A DNA stretch of 64,000 nt from an uncultured Burkholderiales bacterium (GTDB lineage: Bacteria; Pseudomonadota; Gammaproteobacteria; Burkholderiales; Burkholderiaceae_C). Every line of letters begins with the position of its first letter. Positions within the stretch are counted from its first letter, which is position 1. The translations under genes were made by a program, and so were the position numbers. Of the stretch, positions 49,029-58,411 are shown piece by piece. Below the pieces are notes generated by a model, which ran no database searches, was not told the origin of the DNA, and saw only the letters and a program-made list of their open reading frames with translations. The stretch is from NCBI GenBank assembly GCA_903870145.1, contig CAIQBO010000004.1:22816-86815 (forward strand), in the 5' to 3' direction.

Positions 49029-50498
49029 ATGGCCTTTGATTTAGTCTTTTTTGGCGGCACCGGTGATCTGGTTTGGCGCAAACTGATGCCCGCTTTGTTT
49101 CAAGCTTTCCGACACGGCACGCTGCCTGAGGGCGGGCGCATCATCGGGGTGGCGCGCGACCCCATGACAGACGCGCAGTACCGCACGCTGATCCAGTCGC
49201 GTTTTGCCCAAGTCGAGGGCTCTAAGCGCCCCAACGATGAAGAATTTTCCAGATTTGCGGCCTTGTTGCATTACGAGCGGGTGGATTTGTCCAACCCGGC
49301 AGATTACGCCCAATTGGGCGCTCGATTGGCCGAGCGCGAAACCACATCGGTGGTGATGTACTTGGCCACCGCCCCAAGTTTGTTCAAAACCGTGTGCGAA
49401 CAACTGGCCGCAGCCCAACTGAACACCCCCAAAACCCGCATCGTACTGGAAAAGCCTCTGGGCCATGACCTTCAGTCCAACCGAGCCATCAACGCCAGTG
49501 TGCGCAGTGTCTTTGCCGAGCACCAGGTGTTTCGCATTGACCATTACCTGGGCAAGCCTTCGGTGCAAAATTTGTTTGCCATGCGCTTTGGCAACGCCTT
49601 GTTTGAGCCCTTGTGGCGGCGTGAGCACATTGCCAACATTCAAATCACCATCGCCGAAGAACTGGGCGTAGAAAAGCGCGGCGCGTTTTACGAGAACACC
49701 GGCGCCCTGCGCGACATGGTGCAAAACCACGCGCTTCAATTGCTCTGCGCCCTTGCCATGGAGCCGCCCATCAACTCCCATGCCGATGCGATTCGCGATG
49801 AAAAGCTCAAGGTCTTGCGTGCCCTCAAACCGTGGACAACAGAAACCTTAGGCCAGCATGTGGTGCGCGGGCAATACAGCGCAGGCAATGTGAATGGTCA
49901 AGCGGTGCCAGGCTACCGCGAGGAGGTCGGCGTCAACCCCAACAGCCACACCGAAACATTTGTGGCCCTGCGCACTGAGATTGCCAACTGGCGCTGGGCG
50001 GGCGTGCCTTTCTACATCCGCACTGGCAAGCGTTTGGCCTCACGCGAAGCTCACATCGAAATCAATTTCAGACCCACACCGCACGCCATTTTTCAATCAC
50101 CGGCTGGCGCGGTGAACAAGTTGATCATTCACCTGCAGCCCAAAGACGGTTTGGAGTTGCACTTGTTTGCACAAGGCCAAAACACGCGAAGCAAAGACGG
50201 CAGCCCAGCAGGGCAAACCTTGAGCCCTGTGCATTTGGACTTGGATTTTGACAAACGCTTTGGCAGCGAACGCGTCGGTGCTTATGAGCGTTTGCTGCTC
50301 GATGTTTTGGCCGGACGCCTGAATTTGTTCGTGCGCAGTGACGAGCAAGAAGAGGCTTGGCGCTGGGTTGAACCCGTCATGCAGCATTGGGCCCACGACA
50401 CCCAAGGCCCCCGGCTTTACACCGCGGGCACCTGGGGGCCCAGTGCATCGAGCGCCATGATTGCACGCGATGGTTTTTGCTGGTCAGAAGAAATTTAA
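49029..50498 (+). CDS. zwf: Zwf, glucose-6-phosphate dehydrogenase
   Basis: Oxidises glucose-6-phosphate to 6-phosphogluconolactone with NAD(P). 489 residues, with N-terminal GGTGDLVWRKLMPALF and the active site FRIDHYLGKPSVQN. The following block, ANIQITIAEELGVEKRG, is typical of the family. The first position after GDL is Val instead of the usual Ala. No Shine-Dalgarno is apparent before the ATG, so the leader may be very short. Pgl, edd and eda are not in the window. Confidence 0.97.
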   Translation: MAFDLVFFGGTGDLVWRKLMPALFQAFRHGTLPEGGRIIGVARDPMTDAQYRTLIQSRFAQVEGSKRPNDEEFSRFAALLHYERVDLSNPADYAQLGARLAERETTSVVMYLATAPSLFKTVCEQLAAAQLNTPKTRIVLEKPLGHDLQSNRAINASVRSVFAEHQVFRIDHYLGKPSVQNLFAMRFGNALFEPLWRREHIANIQITIAEELGVEKRGAFYENTGALRDMVQNHALQLLCALAMEPPINSHADAIRDEKLKVLRALKPWTTETLGQHVVRGQYSAGNVNGQAVPGYREEVGVNPNSHTETFVALRTEIANWRWAGVPFYIRTGKRLASREAHIEINFRPTPHAIFQSPAGAVNKLIIHLQPKDGLELHLFAQGQNTRSKDGSPAGQTLSPVHLDLDFDKRFGSERVGAYERLLLDVLAGRLNLFVRSDEQEEAWRWVEPVMQHWAHDTQGPRLYTAGTWGPSASSAMIARDGFCWSEEI

Positions 50499-50528
50499 CT
50501 GCCCTGATCTGAGCACCAAGGAGTTTTC

Positions 50529-51374
50529 ATGCTAGACCGTATCAAAGCTTCATTGCCCTCACTGGCCCCTGCCGAACAGCGCGTGGGGAAATTGGTTTTG
50601 CTCGACCCCCGCGCTTTTGCCAACTTGCCCGTGACAGAGTTGGCAGACCGCGCGCACGTGAGCAAACCCACCGTGGTGCGTTTTTGCCGCAGCGTGGGCT
50701 ATGACGGCTTGTCGGACTTCAAACTCAAGCTCGCTGGCAGCGTGAGCGAGGGCGTGCCCTTCATTCACCGCAGCGTGGACGCTGACGACAAAACCAGCGA
50801 TGTGGCCGTCAAAGTGATCGACAACACGGTGGCGGCTTTTTTGAAATACCGCAACGATGCGAGCTTTTCCGCGTTAGACCAATGCGCCAATCTGCTGGCA
50901 CTGACACACAAAACCGGCAAGCGCATTGAGTTTTATGGCGTGGGCAACTCGGGCATTGTGGCGCAAGATGCGCAGCACAAATTTTTCCGTTTGGGTGTCA
51001 ACGCCATTGCCTACAGCGACGGCCACATGCAAGTCATGAGTGCCTCCATGCTGGGCAAAGGTGACTGCGTGGTGGTGATCTCCAACTCTGGGCGGACACG
51101 CGATTTGATGGACGCCTGCGACATCGCACGCAAGCGCGGGGCCACCACCATTGTGATCACGGCCAGTGGCTCACCCTTGGCCACAGCGGGGCAAATTCAT
51201 TTGTCGGCAGACCACCCCGAGGGCTATGACCGCTACAGCCCCATGGTCTCGCGTTTGCTCCACTTGTTGATCATTGACATTTTGGCCACCACGGTGGCGC
51301 TGCGCATAGGCGAGTCTCTGCAGCCGGGGCTGCGTGACATGAAAAACAATTTGCGCAGCAAGCGCTATACCTGA
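50529..51374 (+). CDS. hexR: HexR, RpiR-family regulator of central carbon genes
   Basis: 281-residue regulator with an N-terminal helix-turn-helix (residues about 1-77: VTELADRAHVSKPTVVRFCR) and a C-terminal SIS sugar-phosphate domain (about 110-245: YGVGNSGIVAQDAQHKFFRL, ISNSGRTRDLMDA). HexR proteins repress zwf and Entner-Doudoroff genes and are released by KDPG. It lies 30 bases after zwf with a good Shine-Dalgarno (AAGGAG), so it is autoregulated through that transcript. Confidence 0.92.
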   Translation: MLDRIKASLPSLAPAEQRVGKLVLLDPRAFANLPVTELADRAHVSKPTVVRFCRSVGYDGLSDFKLKLAGSVSEGVPFIHRSVDADDKTSDVAVKVIDNTVAAFLKYRNDASFSALDQCANLLALTHKTGKRIEFYGVGNSGIVAQDAQHKFFRLGVNAIAYSDGHMQVMSASMLGKGDCVVVISNSGRTRDLMDACDIARKRGATTIVITASGSPLATAGQIHLSADHPEGYDRYSPMVSRLLHLLIIDILATTVALRIGESLQPGLRDMKNNLRSKRYT

Positions 51375-51386
51375 ACGTCACTGGGC

Positions 51387-52409
51387 TTAATGCCGCCCCT
51401 CCTGTACTGCATGGCACGCAATCTGAATGCCATTGAGATTTTGCAGTACAGGACGCTCGGCTTTGCACCGCGAATTGGCCAAGGGGCAGCGCGGGTGAAA
51501 GCTGCAGCCCGATGGCGGGTTCAATGGGTTGGGCACCTCGCCTTGAACGGGCGTGCGTGCACGCCCGGTGTCTTTCATTTTTGGTATAGCATCGAGCAGC
51601 ATGCGCGTGTAGGGGTGCTGCGGGTTGGAGAACAAACTTTGTTTGTCTGCCAACTCGACGAGTTGCCCCAAGTACATCACGCCCACCTTGTCGCTCACAT
51701 GGCGCACCACCGCCAAATTGTGGGAGATGAACAAGTAGGTCAAGCCCCGCTCGCGCTGCAAATCTTTCATGATGTTGAGCACTTGCGCTTGCACGCTCAC
51801 ATCGAGCGCAGAGGTAGGCTCGTCGCAAACCAGAAATTCAGGCGCGGTGGCCAAGGCCCGCGCAATTGAAATGCGTTGACGCTGACCGCCAGAGAACTGG
51901 TGCGGGTACTTGACCATGTCCAAAGCCGACAGGCCCACCGATTGGAGCAACTCGACCACGCGGGCCTCAAGCTCATCTGCGTCGTGAATCAAACCATGCT
52001 CGTGCAACGGCTCGCCCACAATGGCTTGCACCGTCCAGCGCGGGTTCAGGCTGGCATAAGGGTCTTGAAAAATCATTTGAATGCGCTGGCGTATTTGCCG
52101 CGCATCTTTGGATTTGAAAGCGGCGTGGGCGTCTTGACCATCGAAGCGCAAGCCGCCACGTGTGGGTTCATACAAACCCACCAGCAAACGCGCCACGGTG
52201 CTTTTGCCGCAGCCAGATTCACCGACCAAGGCCAATGTTTTGCCTTTTTCAATTTCAAAACTCACGCCGTCCACGGCTTTCAAAAGCTGGCGCGGTTTGC
52301 CCTCCATCACGCGGTTGAGCCAAGGCGCTGAGACGTCAAAAGTTTTGGCCAAATCATGCGCCACGACCAAGGGTGGCGATGCTTGGGGAGCTTTGATCTG
52401 CTCGCTCAT
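51387..52409 (-). CDS. Dipeptide/oligopeptide-type ABC importer ATPase (DppF-like)
   Basis: 340-residue ATPase with Walker A GESGCGKSTVARLLV, signature FSGGQRQRISIARALA, Walker B FLVCDEPTSALDVS and H-loop FISHNLAVV. The C-terminal oligopeptide-type Cys-rich block is GCSFHPRCPLANSRC. It overlaps the DppD-like gene by ATGA. Its end faces hexR with 12 bases between. Confidence 0.94.
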   Translation of the reverse strand: MSEQIKAPQASPPLVVAHDLAKTFDVSAPWLNRVMEGKPRQLLKAVDGVSFEIEKGKTLALVGESGCGKSTVARLLVGLYEPTRGGLRFDGQDAHAAFKSKDARQIRQRIQMIFQDPYASLNPRWTVQAIVGEPLHEHGLIHDADELEARVVELLQSVGLSALDMVKYPHQFSGGQRQRISIARALATAPEFLVCDEPTSALDVSVQAQVLNIMKDLQRERGLTYLFISHNLAVVRHVSDKVGVMYLGQLVELADKQSLFSNPQHPYTRMLLDAIPKMKDTGRARTPVQGEVPNPLNPPSGCSFHPRCPLANSRCKAERPVLQNLNGIQIACHAVQEGRH

Positions 52410-53383
52410 GCTGTTGCTCCCGCGTGCAGCCAGCAGGCTACTTGAGTTTGCTCAAAGCGCTCGGTCAGAACCAACTCTGGCCGCTCTTGCCTGCAACGCG
52501 CTTGCACTTGGGGGCAGCGCGGATTGAAGGCGCAACCCGGTGGAATGGCGTTCAAACGCGGCATGGCCCCGTCAATTTGATTGAGCCGTTCACGGTCGAC
52601 TTCAATGTCCGGAATCGAGGCCATCAGACCTGCGGTGTAAGGGTGCTCGGGGTGGTTGATGACTTGGTGCACCGGGCCAATTTCAACAATGCGCCCTGCG
52701 TACATCACGGCCACGCGGTCGCAGGTTTCAGCGATCACACCCATGTCGTGCGTGATCAGCATCACAGCGGCGCCATGTTTTTTGCAAATGCTTTTGAGCA
52801 AGCTGATGATTTGCGCTTGAATTGAGACGTCCAGCGCGGTGGTGGGTTCATCGGCCACAATCAATTGGGGCTCGGCGGCCAGCGCCAATGCGATCACCAC
52901 GCGCTGGCGCATGCCACCCGAAAACTGGTGCGGGAAGTGGTCAATGCGCTCAGTGGCGGCAGAAATGCCAGTGTCTTGCAACAACTCGATGGCACGTTGG
53001 CGCGCCTGTTCATGGGATAAAGGCAAGTGAGCTTGTATGGTTTCGATCAACTGCTTGCCCACCGAATAAAGCGGATTCAATGACGTCAAAGGGTCTTGAA
53101 AAATCGCGCCAATCTTGCGGCCTCGAATGCTGCGCATTTGGTCGTTGTTCAAGTTGTCAATGCGCTGGCCTTGCAGAAAAATTTCTCCACCCGCAATGCG
53201 CCCAGGTGGCTCGAGCAAGCCAATGATGGAGGCCCCCGTCAAGGACTTGCCAGCCCCCGACTCACCCACCACACCCAAAATTTCTCCGGGTGCTATCTCA
53301 AACGAAATGCCATCGATCGCACGCAAAGTGCCATGGCGACTTGGAAATTCCACCACCAAATTTTTAACTTGCAAAAGACTCAT
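52406..53383 (-). CDS. Dipeptide/oligopeptide-type ABC importer ATPase (DppD-like)
   Basis: 325-residue ATPase with Walker A GESGAGKSLTGASI, where the usual Thr after GKS is Leu, as in many OppD/DppD proteins. It also has FSGGMRQRVVIALALA, LIVADEPTTALDVS, and the C-terminal block GCAFNPRCPQVQARC. It works as a pair with the DppF-like subunit, and overlaps its start by 4 bases. Confidence 0.94.
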   Translation of the reverse strand: MSLLQVKNLVVEFPSRHGTLRAIDGISFEIAPGEILGVVGESGAGKSLTGASIIGLLEPPGRIAGGEIFLQGQRIDNLNNDQMRSIRGRKIGAIFQDPLTSLNPLYSVGKQLIETIQAHLPLSHEQARQRAIELLQDTGISAATERIDHFPHQFSGGMRQRVVIALALAAEPQLIVADEPTTALDVSIQAQIISLLKSICKKHGAAVMLITHDMGVIAETCDRVAVMYAGRIVEIGPVHQVINHPEHPYTAGLMASIPDIEVDRERLNQIDGAMPRLNAIPPGCAFNPRCPQVQARCRQERPELVLTERFEQTQVACWLHAGATA

Positions 53384-53427
53384 GGAAGTGTGCTCAAGGC
53401 TTGCAGCAGGAAGTGTTCAACATAATT

Positions 53428-54339
53428 TCAACGAAGGCGCGGATTCAGTGCATCACGCAGCCAGTCACCCAACAAATTGACCGACAACGCAATCAAAACC
53501 AAGGTCAGGCCTGGAAAAATAGTGATCCACCATTCACCCGAGAACAAGTAGTCATTGCCAATGCGGATCAAGGTGCCCAGCGAAGGCGAGGTGGGCGGAA
53601 CGCCCACGCCCAAGAAGGACAAAGTGGCCTCGGTGATGATGGCCGTGGCCACTTGAATGGTGGCCAGCACCATGACCGGCCCCATCACATTGGGCAGCAC
53701 GTGGTGCACCATGATGCGCAAGGGCGCAACGCCCGTCACGCGGGCTGCTTGCACATATTCTTTGTTGCGTTCGACCAAAGTAGTGCCTCTGACCGTGCGC
53801 GCGTATTGCACCCAACCGGTCAGCGAGATCGAGACGATCAAGACACCAAACGCAAGCGACTCATCGGCATTGGGAAACAAAGCGCGGCCCACACCAGCGA
53901 TCAACAAGGCCACCAAGATGGCGGGAAAGGACAGCATCACATCGCACAGGCGCATGAGAAATGCGTCGATCCAACCGCCCCTGTAACCGGCCAGCAATCC
54001 GAAAGACACACCCACAAAGACCGAGACCAAAACCGAAGCAAAACCGACCACCAATGAAATGCGCGCACCATAAATCAAGGCCGACAAAATGTCGCGGCCT
54101 TGATCGTCTGTGCCCAAGAAGTATTTGCGCGAACCCTCGGCCATCCAGGCCGGGGGCAAGCGCGCATCCATCAACTCCAGACTGGCCAAATCAAACGGGT
54201 TGGTGGGCGAGACCCAAGCGGCAAACACCGAACAAAAGATGCACACCACAGCAATGAAGGCAGCAGCCATGGCAGTGGGTGACTGCCTGAAACTGTAACC
54301 CACATCGCTGCTGAACCATCGTGAAACCGCATTGAACAT
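53428..54339 (-). CDS. Dipeptide/oligopeptide-type ABC importer permease (DppC-like)
   Basis: 303-residue permease. An N-terminal helix (about 23-42), the OppC N-terminal block with YFLGTDDQGRDILSALIYGAR, then a permease domain with the EAA loop EYVQAARVTGVAPLRIMVHH. Starts 3 bases after the receptor gene stop. Confidence 0.94.
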   Translation of the reverse strand: MFNAVSRWFSSDVGYSFRQSPTAMAAAFIAVVCIFCSVFAAWVSPTNPFDLASLELMDARLPPAWMAEGSRKYFLGTDDQGRDILSALIYGARISLVVGFASVLVSVFVGVSFGLLAGYRGGWIDAFLMRLCDVMLSFPAILVALLIAGVGRALFPNADESLAFGVLIVSISLTGWVQYARTVRGTTLVERNKEYVQAARVTGVAPLRIMVHHVLPNVMGPVMVLATIQVATAIITEATLSFLGVGVPPTSPSLGTLIRIGNDYLFSGEWWITIFPGLTLVLIALSVNLLGDWLRDALNPRLR

Positions 54340-54342
54340 GCC

Positions 54343-55932
54343 TTAATTGACCTTCACATGCTTCCACAACATGATGTTGTCAGGCCACTGGACCAGGTCG
54401 ATGTTTTTCTTCACACCCCACAGCAAAGCTTGTTGGTGCAACGGTATGTGCCCGACTTCGTCTTGGTGCAGTTTCATGGCGGTATGAATCATTTCATTGC
54501 GCTTTTTGTCGTCGGTCTCTGAGCCCACCTTGACCGTCAGGTCATCAATTTGCGCGTTGCTGTACGCGCCCAAGTTGAACTGGCCGCGCCCGCCATCACC
54601 GGGGGTGGACATGATGGGGTAGAGCACGTTGTGTGCGTCCACCGTGCTGGCGGTCCAGCCCAACATGTAAAAGCTGGTGTCACGGCGCAAAATTTTGGGA
54701 AAGTACGTGCCCTTGGTCTCAGCTTCTAAATTGATTTTCACACCCACACGGGCCAAGTTGGCGGCCACAGCTTGGCAAATTTCTGAATCGTTGACGTAGC
54801 GGTCGTTGGGGCAGTTCATCTTGACTTCAAAGCCGCTGGGGTAACCGGCTTCGGCCAACAACTTTTTAGATGCCTCAGGGTCATAAGGCAAGCGCTTGGC
54901 CAAGTCGGGGGCAAAACCGCGCACCTGGGGTGGCAGCATCAAAGCCACCGGCACAGCAGCGCCGCGCATCACACGGGACTTGATGGTCTCGATGTCAATG
55001 GCTTGGTAGAAGGCTTTGCGCACGCGCACATCTTTGAAGGGGTTCTTGCCTTTGATGTTGGAGAACAGCAGTTCGTCACGCTTTTGGTCCATGCCTAAGA
55101 AGATCACGCGCAGTTCAGGGCCTTGCATCATTTTCAAATTGGGGCTGGCTTTGACGCGCTCGACGTCTTGCACAGGCACGGGGTCCATCACATCAATTTC
55201 GCCTGAGAGCAAAGCGGCAATGCGAGTGGCATCGTTGCCGATGGGGGTGAAGATCACTTCGTCCACATTGCCGTCGATCTTGCCCCAATAACTGCCGTTG
55301 CGCGAGAAGGTGGTGCGCACACTGGGTTGGCGCTCGCGCACACGGAATGGGCCTGTGCCGTTGGCGCGGAAAGACGCCGCATTTTCAATGCCTTTGCGCC
55401 GGTCCACCGGCTTGGTGGCCTGGTTGTCTTCACACCATTTTTTGCTCATCATCAACCAGCCGGTGAACAGCTCAGGCAGGATGGGAAACGGCGCTTTGGT
55501 GATGAACTCCAGCGTGTGGTCGTTGATTTTTTTGATCTCTTTGATCTGGCCCACATAGCTCTTCATGTCGGAGCCATCGCCACCGGCGCGCTCGTAGTTG
55601 AAGATCACATCGTCTGCTGTGAAAGGTGTGCCGTCATGGAACTTGACGTTTTTACGCAATTCAAAACGCCACACAGAAGGCGACGTTTGCTTCCAAGAAG
55701 TGGCCAAGCCCGGGGCGAGTTTGTAGTCGGGCGTGCGCGTGACCAAGGGCTCATAGACATTGCCGACCACCGATATTTGCAAGGTCTCGTTCAAGGAGTG
55801 CGGATCCAAAGACAGCGCATCGCCCTGGTTGGCCACCCGCAAAGTGACGGCTTGCGCTGCGCCTGCGCACAAGGCCATCGCGCACAGTGCTGAGACCGTG
55901 GTCAAGGAAGGTTTGAATTTTTGTTGTTTCAT
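54343..55932 (-). CDS. Dipeptide/oligopeptide-type ABC importer substrate-binding protein (DppA/SBP_bac_5)
   Basis: 529-residue periplasmic receptor with a signal peptide (TVSALCAMALCAGAAQA). The family blocks are SLDPHSLNETLQISVVGNVYEP, WRFELRKNVKFHDGTPFTADDVIF and VRKAFYQAIDIETI. The start at 55932 follows AGGAGCTCCA, and an upstream in-frame start at 56109 would read through the M20 gene region. Substrate is unknown: peptides, or an amide processed by the neighbouring M20 hydrolase. Confidence 0.93.
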   Translation of the reverse strand: MKQQKFKPSLTTVSALCAMALCAGAAQAVTLRVANQGDALSLDPHSLNETLQISVVGNVYEPLVTRTPDYKLAPGLATSWKQTSPSVWRFELRKNVKFHDGTPFTADDVIFNYERAGGDGSDMKSYVGQIKEIKKINDHTLEFITKAPFPILPELFTGWLMMSKKWCEDNQATKPVDRRKGIENAASFRANGTGPFRVRERQPSVRTTFSRNGSYWGKIDGNVDEVIFTPIGNDATRIAALLSGEIDVMDPVPVQDVERVKASPNLKMMQGPELRVIFLGMDQKRDELLFSNIKGKNPFKDVRVRKAFYQAIDIETIKSRVMRGAAVPVALMLPPQVRGFAPDLAKRLPYDPEASKKLLAEAGYPSGFEVKMNCPNDRYVNDSEICQAVAANLARVGVKINLEAETKGTYFPKILRRDTSFYMLGWTASTVDAHNVLYPIMSTPGDGGRGQFNLGAYSNAQIDDLTVKVGSETDDKKRNEMIHTAMKLHQDEVGHIPLHQQALLWGVKKNIDLVQWPDNIMLWKHVKVN

Positions 55933-55960
55933 TGGAGCTCCTCTGGTAAAAAAAAATAAT

Positions 55961-57217
55961 CTAACCCCAAAGCAATGCTTGCTCCACCAAACTGGCATGC
56001 AAGGCAGCGCCCAAGGGCAAGATGTCGTCGTTGAAATCGTAGCGGCTGTTGTGCAAGGGGTGCGGGCCTGGGCCATCGACTGCGCCTTGACCAATGCGCA
56101 AGTATGCACCCGGCACGGCTTGCAGCATGAAAGAAAAATCTTCGCCGCCCATGCTGGGCGTCATGTTGCGCCAAACGCGCTCGGCCCCCACCAAGGTGGT
56201 GGCCACATCGGCTGCAAAGTTGGCCTCGGGCACGGTGTTGACGGTGGCTGGGTAGACGCGCTCGTAGATCACATGGGCCGAAGCGCCAAAGCCCTGCGCG
56301 ACCGATTGGCACAGCTGCGTCAATCGGTCTTCAATTTGTTGCTGAATGGCTTCGCTGTAGGTGCGCACAGTGCCCACCAAAGTGGCCTCGCCCGGTATGA
56401 CACTCATGGCGCCGGGGTTGCCCGCTTGCATGGAGCAAATGCTCAGCACGGCCTGGTCGAAAGCAGACAAGTTGCGCGAGACAATGCTTTGTGCCGCGGT
56501 AATGATGTGCCCTGCCACCAGCACCGGATCCACCCCTTGATTCGGCCTGGCGCCATGGCCGCCCTTGCCGCGGATTTGAATTTCAATCCGGTCCACTGCG
56601 GCTTGCATGGGCCCCGGTGTCACGCCAATCACGCCCAGCGGCGTTTCAGGCGAGTTGTGTTGTGCGTAGACCTGCTCGCAAGCAAAGCGCTCAAACAGGC
56701 CGTCTTCCATCATGGCACGTGCGCCCGCAAAGCCTTCTTCACCGGGCTGAAAAATCAGCACGGCAGTGCCGTCAAAATGCCGCGTCTCTGCCAAATAGCG
56801 TGCTGCGCCCAGCAGCATGGCCGTGTGCCCATCGTGACCGCAGCCGTGCATCAAGCCGGGGTGAATGGATTTCCAAGCCGCGTCGTTGTGCTCGGGCAAT
56901 GGCAGCGCGTCCATGTCCGCGCGCAAGCCAATCATGCGACCAGGCTTGGCAGCACTGTGGCCCTTGCCGTGCACCAAGGCCACCACGCCGGTTTTGCCCA
57001 AGCCCGTGTGCACGGCGTCTACGCCGCAGACCTTCAAAGCTTCGATCACGCGGGCCGAGGTGTAGACCTCTTCAAATCCCAACTCGGGGTGCGCGTGCAA
57101 GTCACGCCTGAATGAGGTCAGTTCTGGGTGAAATTTGGCAATGTGCGCAAAGGCGCGGCCATGCGCCATGCCGGCGCGCAAAATTTGCTCTTGCATTGTT
57201 TGTGGCGCTTGTTGCAT
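55961..57217 (-). CDS. M20-family amidohydrolase (hippurate hydrolase-like)
   Basis: 418-residue metallohydrolase of the M20D group. It has RRDLHAHPELGFEE, GLRADMDALPLPE, HGCGHDGHTAMLLGAARYL, PGEEGFAGARAMMEDGLF, KGGHGARPNQGVDPV and MGGEDFSFMLQ; these carry the two-metal ligands and the catalytic Glu (PGEEG). No signal peptide is visible, so it is cytosolic and would act on imported N-acyl or amide compounds. It lies between the permease DppB and the receptor, 5 bases after dppB. Confidence 0.93.
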   Translation of the reverse strand: MQQAPQTMQEQILRAGMAHGRAFAHIAKFHPELTSFRRDLHAHPELGFEEVYTSARVIEALKVCGVDAVHTGLGKTGVVALVHGKGHSAAKPGRMIGLRADMDALPLPEHNDAAWKSIHPGLMHGCGHDGHTAMLLGAARYLAETRHFDGTAVLIFQPGEEGFAGARAMMEDGLFERFACEQVYAQHNSPETPLGVIGVTPGPMQAAVDRIEIQIRGKGGHGARPNQGVDPVLVAGHIITAAQSIVSRNLSAFDQAVLSICSMQAGNPGAMSVIPGEATLVGTVRTYSEAIQQQIEDRLTQLCQSVAQGFGASAHVIYERVYPATVNTVPEANFAADVATTLVGAERVWRNMTPSMGGEDFSFMLQAVPGAYLRIGQGAVDGPGPHPLHNSRYDFNDDILPLGAALHASLVEQALLWG

Positions 57218-57222
57218 GTGAC

Positions 57223-58203
57223 TCAGTGCCCCCCTACTTTGCCTACCCGAAGCCGAGGGTCCACCGCAAAATACAAAAGGTCAACCACCAAATTGATGGC
57301 CACAAAAATCAGCGCAATCAAGCACAAGTAAGCGGCCATCACAGGAATATCAGCAAAGGTCACTGCCTGAATGAAGAGCAAGCCCATGCCAGGCCACTGA
57401 AACACAGTTTCGGTGATGATGGCAAAGGCAATCAAGCCGCCCAGTTGCAAGCCCGTGATGGTCATGACGGGCACCAAAGTGTTTTTCAAGGCGTGGCCAA
57501 AATGAATGCTGCGATTGGACAAACCCCGTGCCCTTGCAAATTTGATGTAGTCGGTGCGCAGCACCTCGAGCATTTCAGCGCGCACCAAGCGCATGATCAA
57601 GGTCAGCTGAAAAATAGCCAAGGTGACAGCCGGCAAAACAATATGATGCCAGCCTTTGGCGGTGAGCAAACCGGTGCTCCACCAACCGATTTGGACCACC
57701 TCACCGCGACCAAAACTGGGGAACCAACCCAGGCCCACTGCGAAGATCAAAATCAACAAAATACCGATCAAAAATGTGGGCAATGACACGCCCAAAAGAG
57801 ACACCGTCATGAGCAACTGACTGCCCCATGTGCCCCTGCGCAGCGCTGCATAAACGCCCATGGGAATGCCGATCAGCAAGGCCATGCTGGCGGCCATCAG
57901 GGCCAACTCCAAGGTGGCAGGAAAACGCTCAGCGATCAGGCGTGAGACTTTGGCGCCTTGGCGCAGGCTCAGGCCAAATTCTCCTTGCACCGCATTGGTC
58001 AAGAAATGCCAGAACTGCACCACAAAAGGCTGGTCTAGCCCCAAGTCACGGCGCAACTCGACAATTTGCTCGGTGGTGGCGTCTTGGCCCAGCAAGAACA
58101 CAATGGGGTCGCCGACGTATTGAAACAGCAAAAACGCTATGAAAGCCACAGCGACCATGACCAAGACCGCTTGTATCAAGCGTTGAAGCACAAAAGCAAA
58201 CAT
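57223..58203 (-). CDS. Dipeptide/oligopeptide-type ABC importer permease (DppB-like)
   Basis: 326-residue permease with the usual N-terminal helix (FVLQRLIQAVLVMVAVAFIAF), QDATTEQIVELRRDLGLDQP, and the EAA loop DYIKFARARGLSNRSIHFGH. The start at 58203 was chosen from the family N-terminus; the frame is open to 58362. It is the first gene of the operon dppB - M20 - receptor - dppC - dppD - dppF. Confidence 0.94.
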   Translation of the reverse strand: MFAFVLQRLIQAVLVMVAVAFIAFLLFQYVGDPIVFLLGQDATTEQIVELRRDLGLDQPFVVQFWHFLTNAVQGEFGLSLRQGAKVSRLIAERFPATLELALMAASMALLIGIPMGVYAALRRGTWGSQLLMTVSLLGVSLPTFLIGILLILIFAVGLGWFPSFGRGEVVQIGWWSTGLLTAKGWHHIVLPAVTLAIFQLTLIMRLVRAEMLEVLRTDYIKFARARGLSNRSIHFGHALKNTLVPVMTITGLQLGGLIAFAIITETVFQWPGMGLLFIQAVTFADIPVMAAYLCLIALIFVAINLVVDLLYFAVDPRLRVGKVGGH

Positions 58204-58341
58204 TAAGCTCCCAAAAAGACCGCATCGCAACAAGTACGCAAAGCCCATGCCCTGCGCGCGCAAATCTACGCAGTGACTATGCAACAAGTGGGCCCGCCCT
58301 TGCCAGAGGGAAATCCCCACAAAGGGGCATGGTAAGCGAAA

Positions 58342-58374
58342 AAAACCCCACCATGTTGCCACAGCGGGGGTTTT
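58342..58374 (-). terminator. Terminator after the porin gene
   Basis: AAAACCCC / GGGGTTTT with a 17-base loop; in the minus-strand reading a run of T follows. A second small hairpin CTGGCT-CAA-AGCCAG lies at 58389-58403, between the porin stop and this terminator. Confidence 0.75.
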
Positions 58375-58411
58375 GGATTTCTAAATCAACTGGCTCAAAG
58401 CCAGCTTCAAA

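Noticed and set aside
55760..57115. 451-codon plus-strand frame across the receptor and M20 genes
   Set aside because: It runs across the boundary of two real genes on the other strand, so it cannot be a conserved protein.
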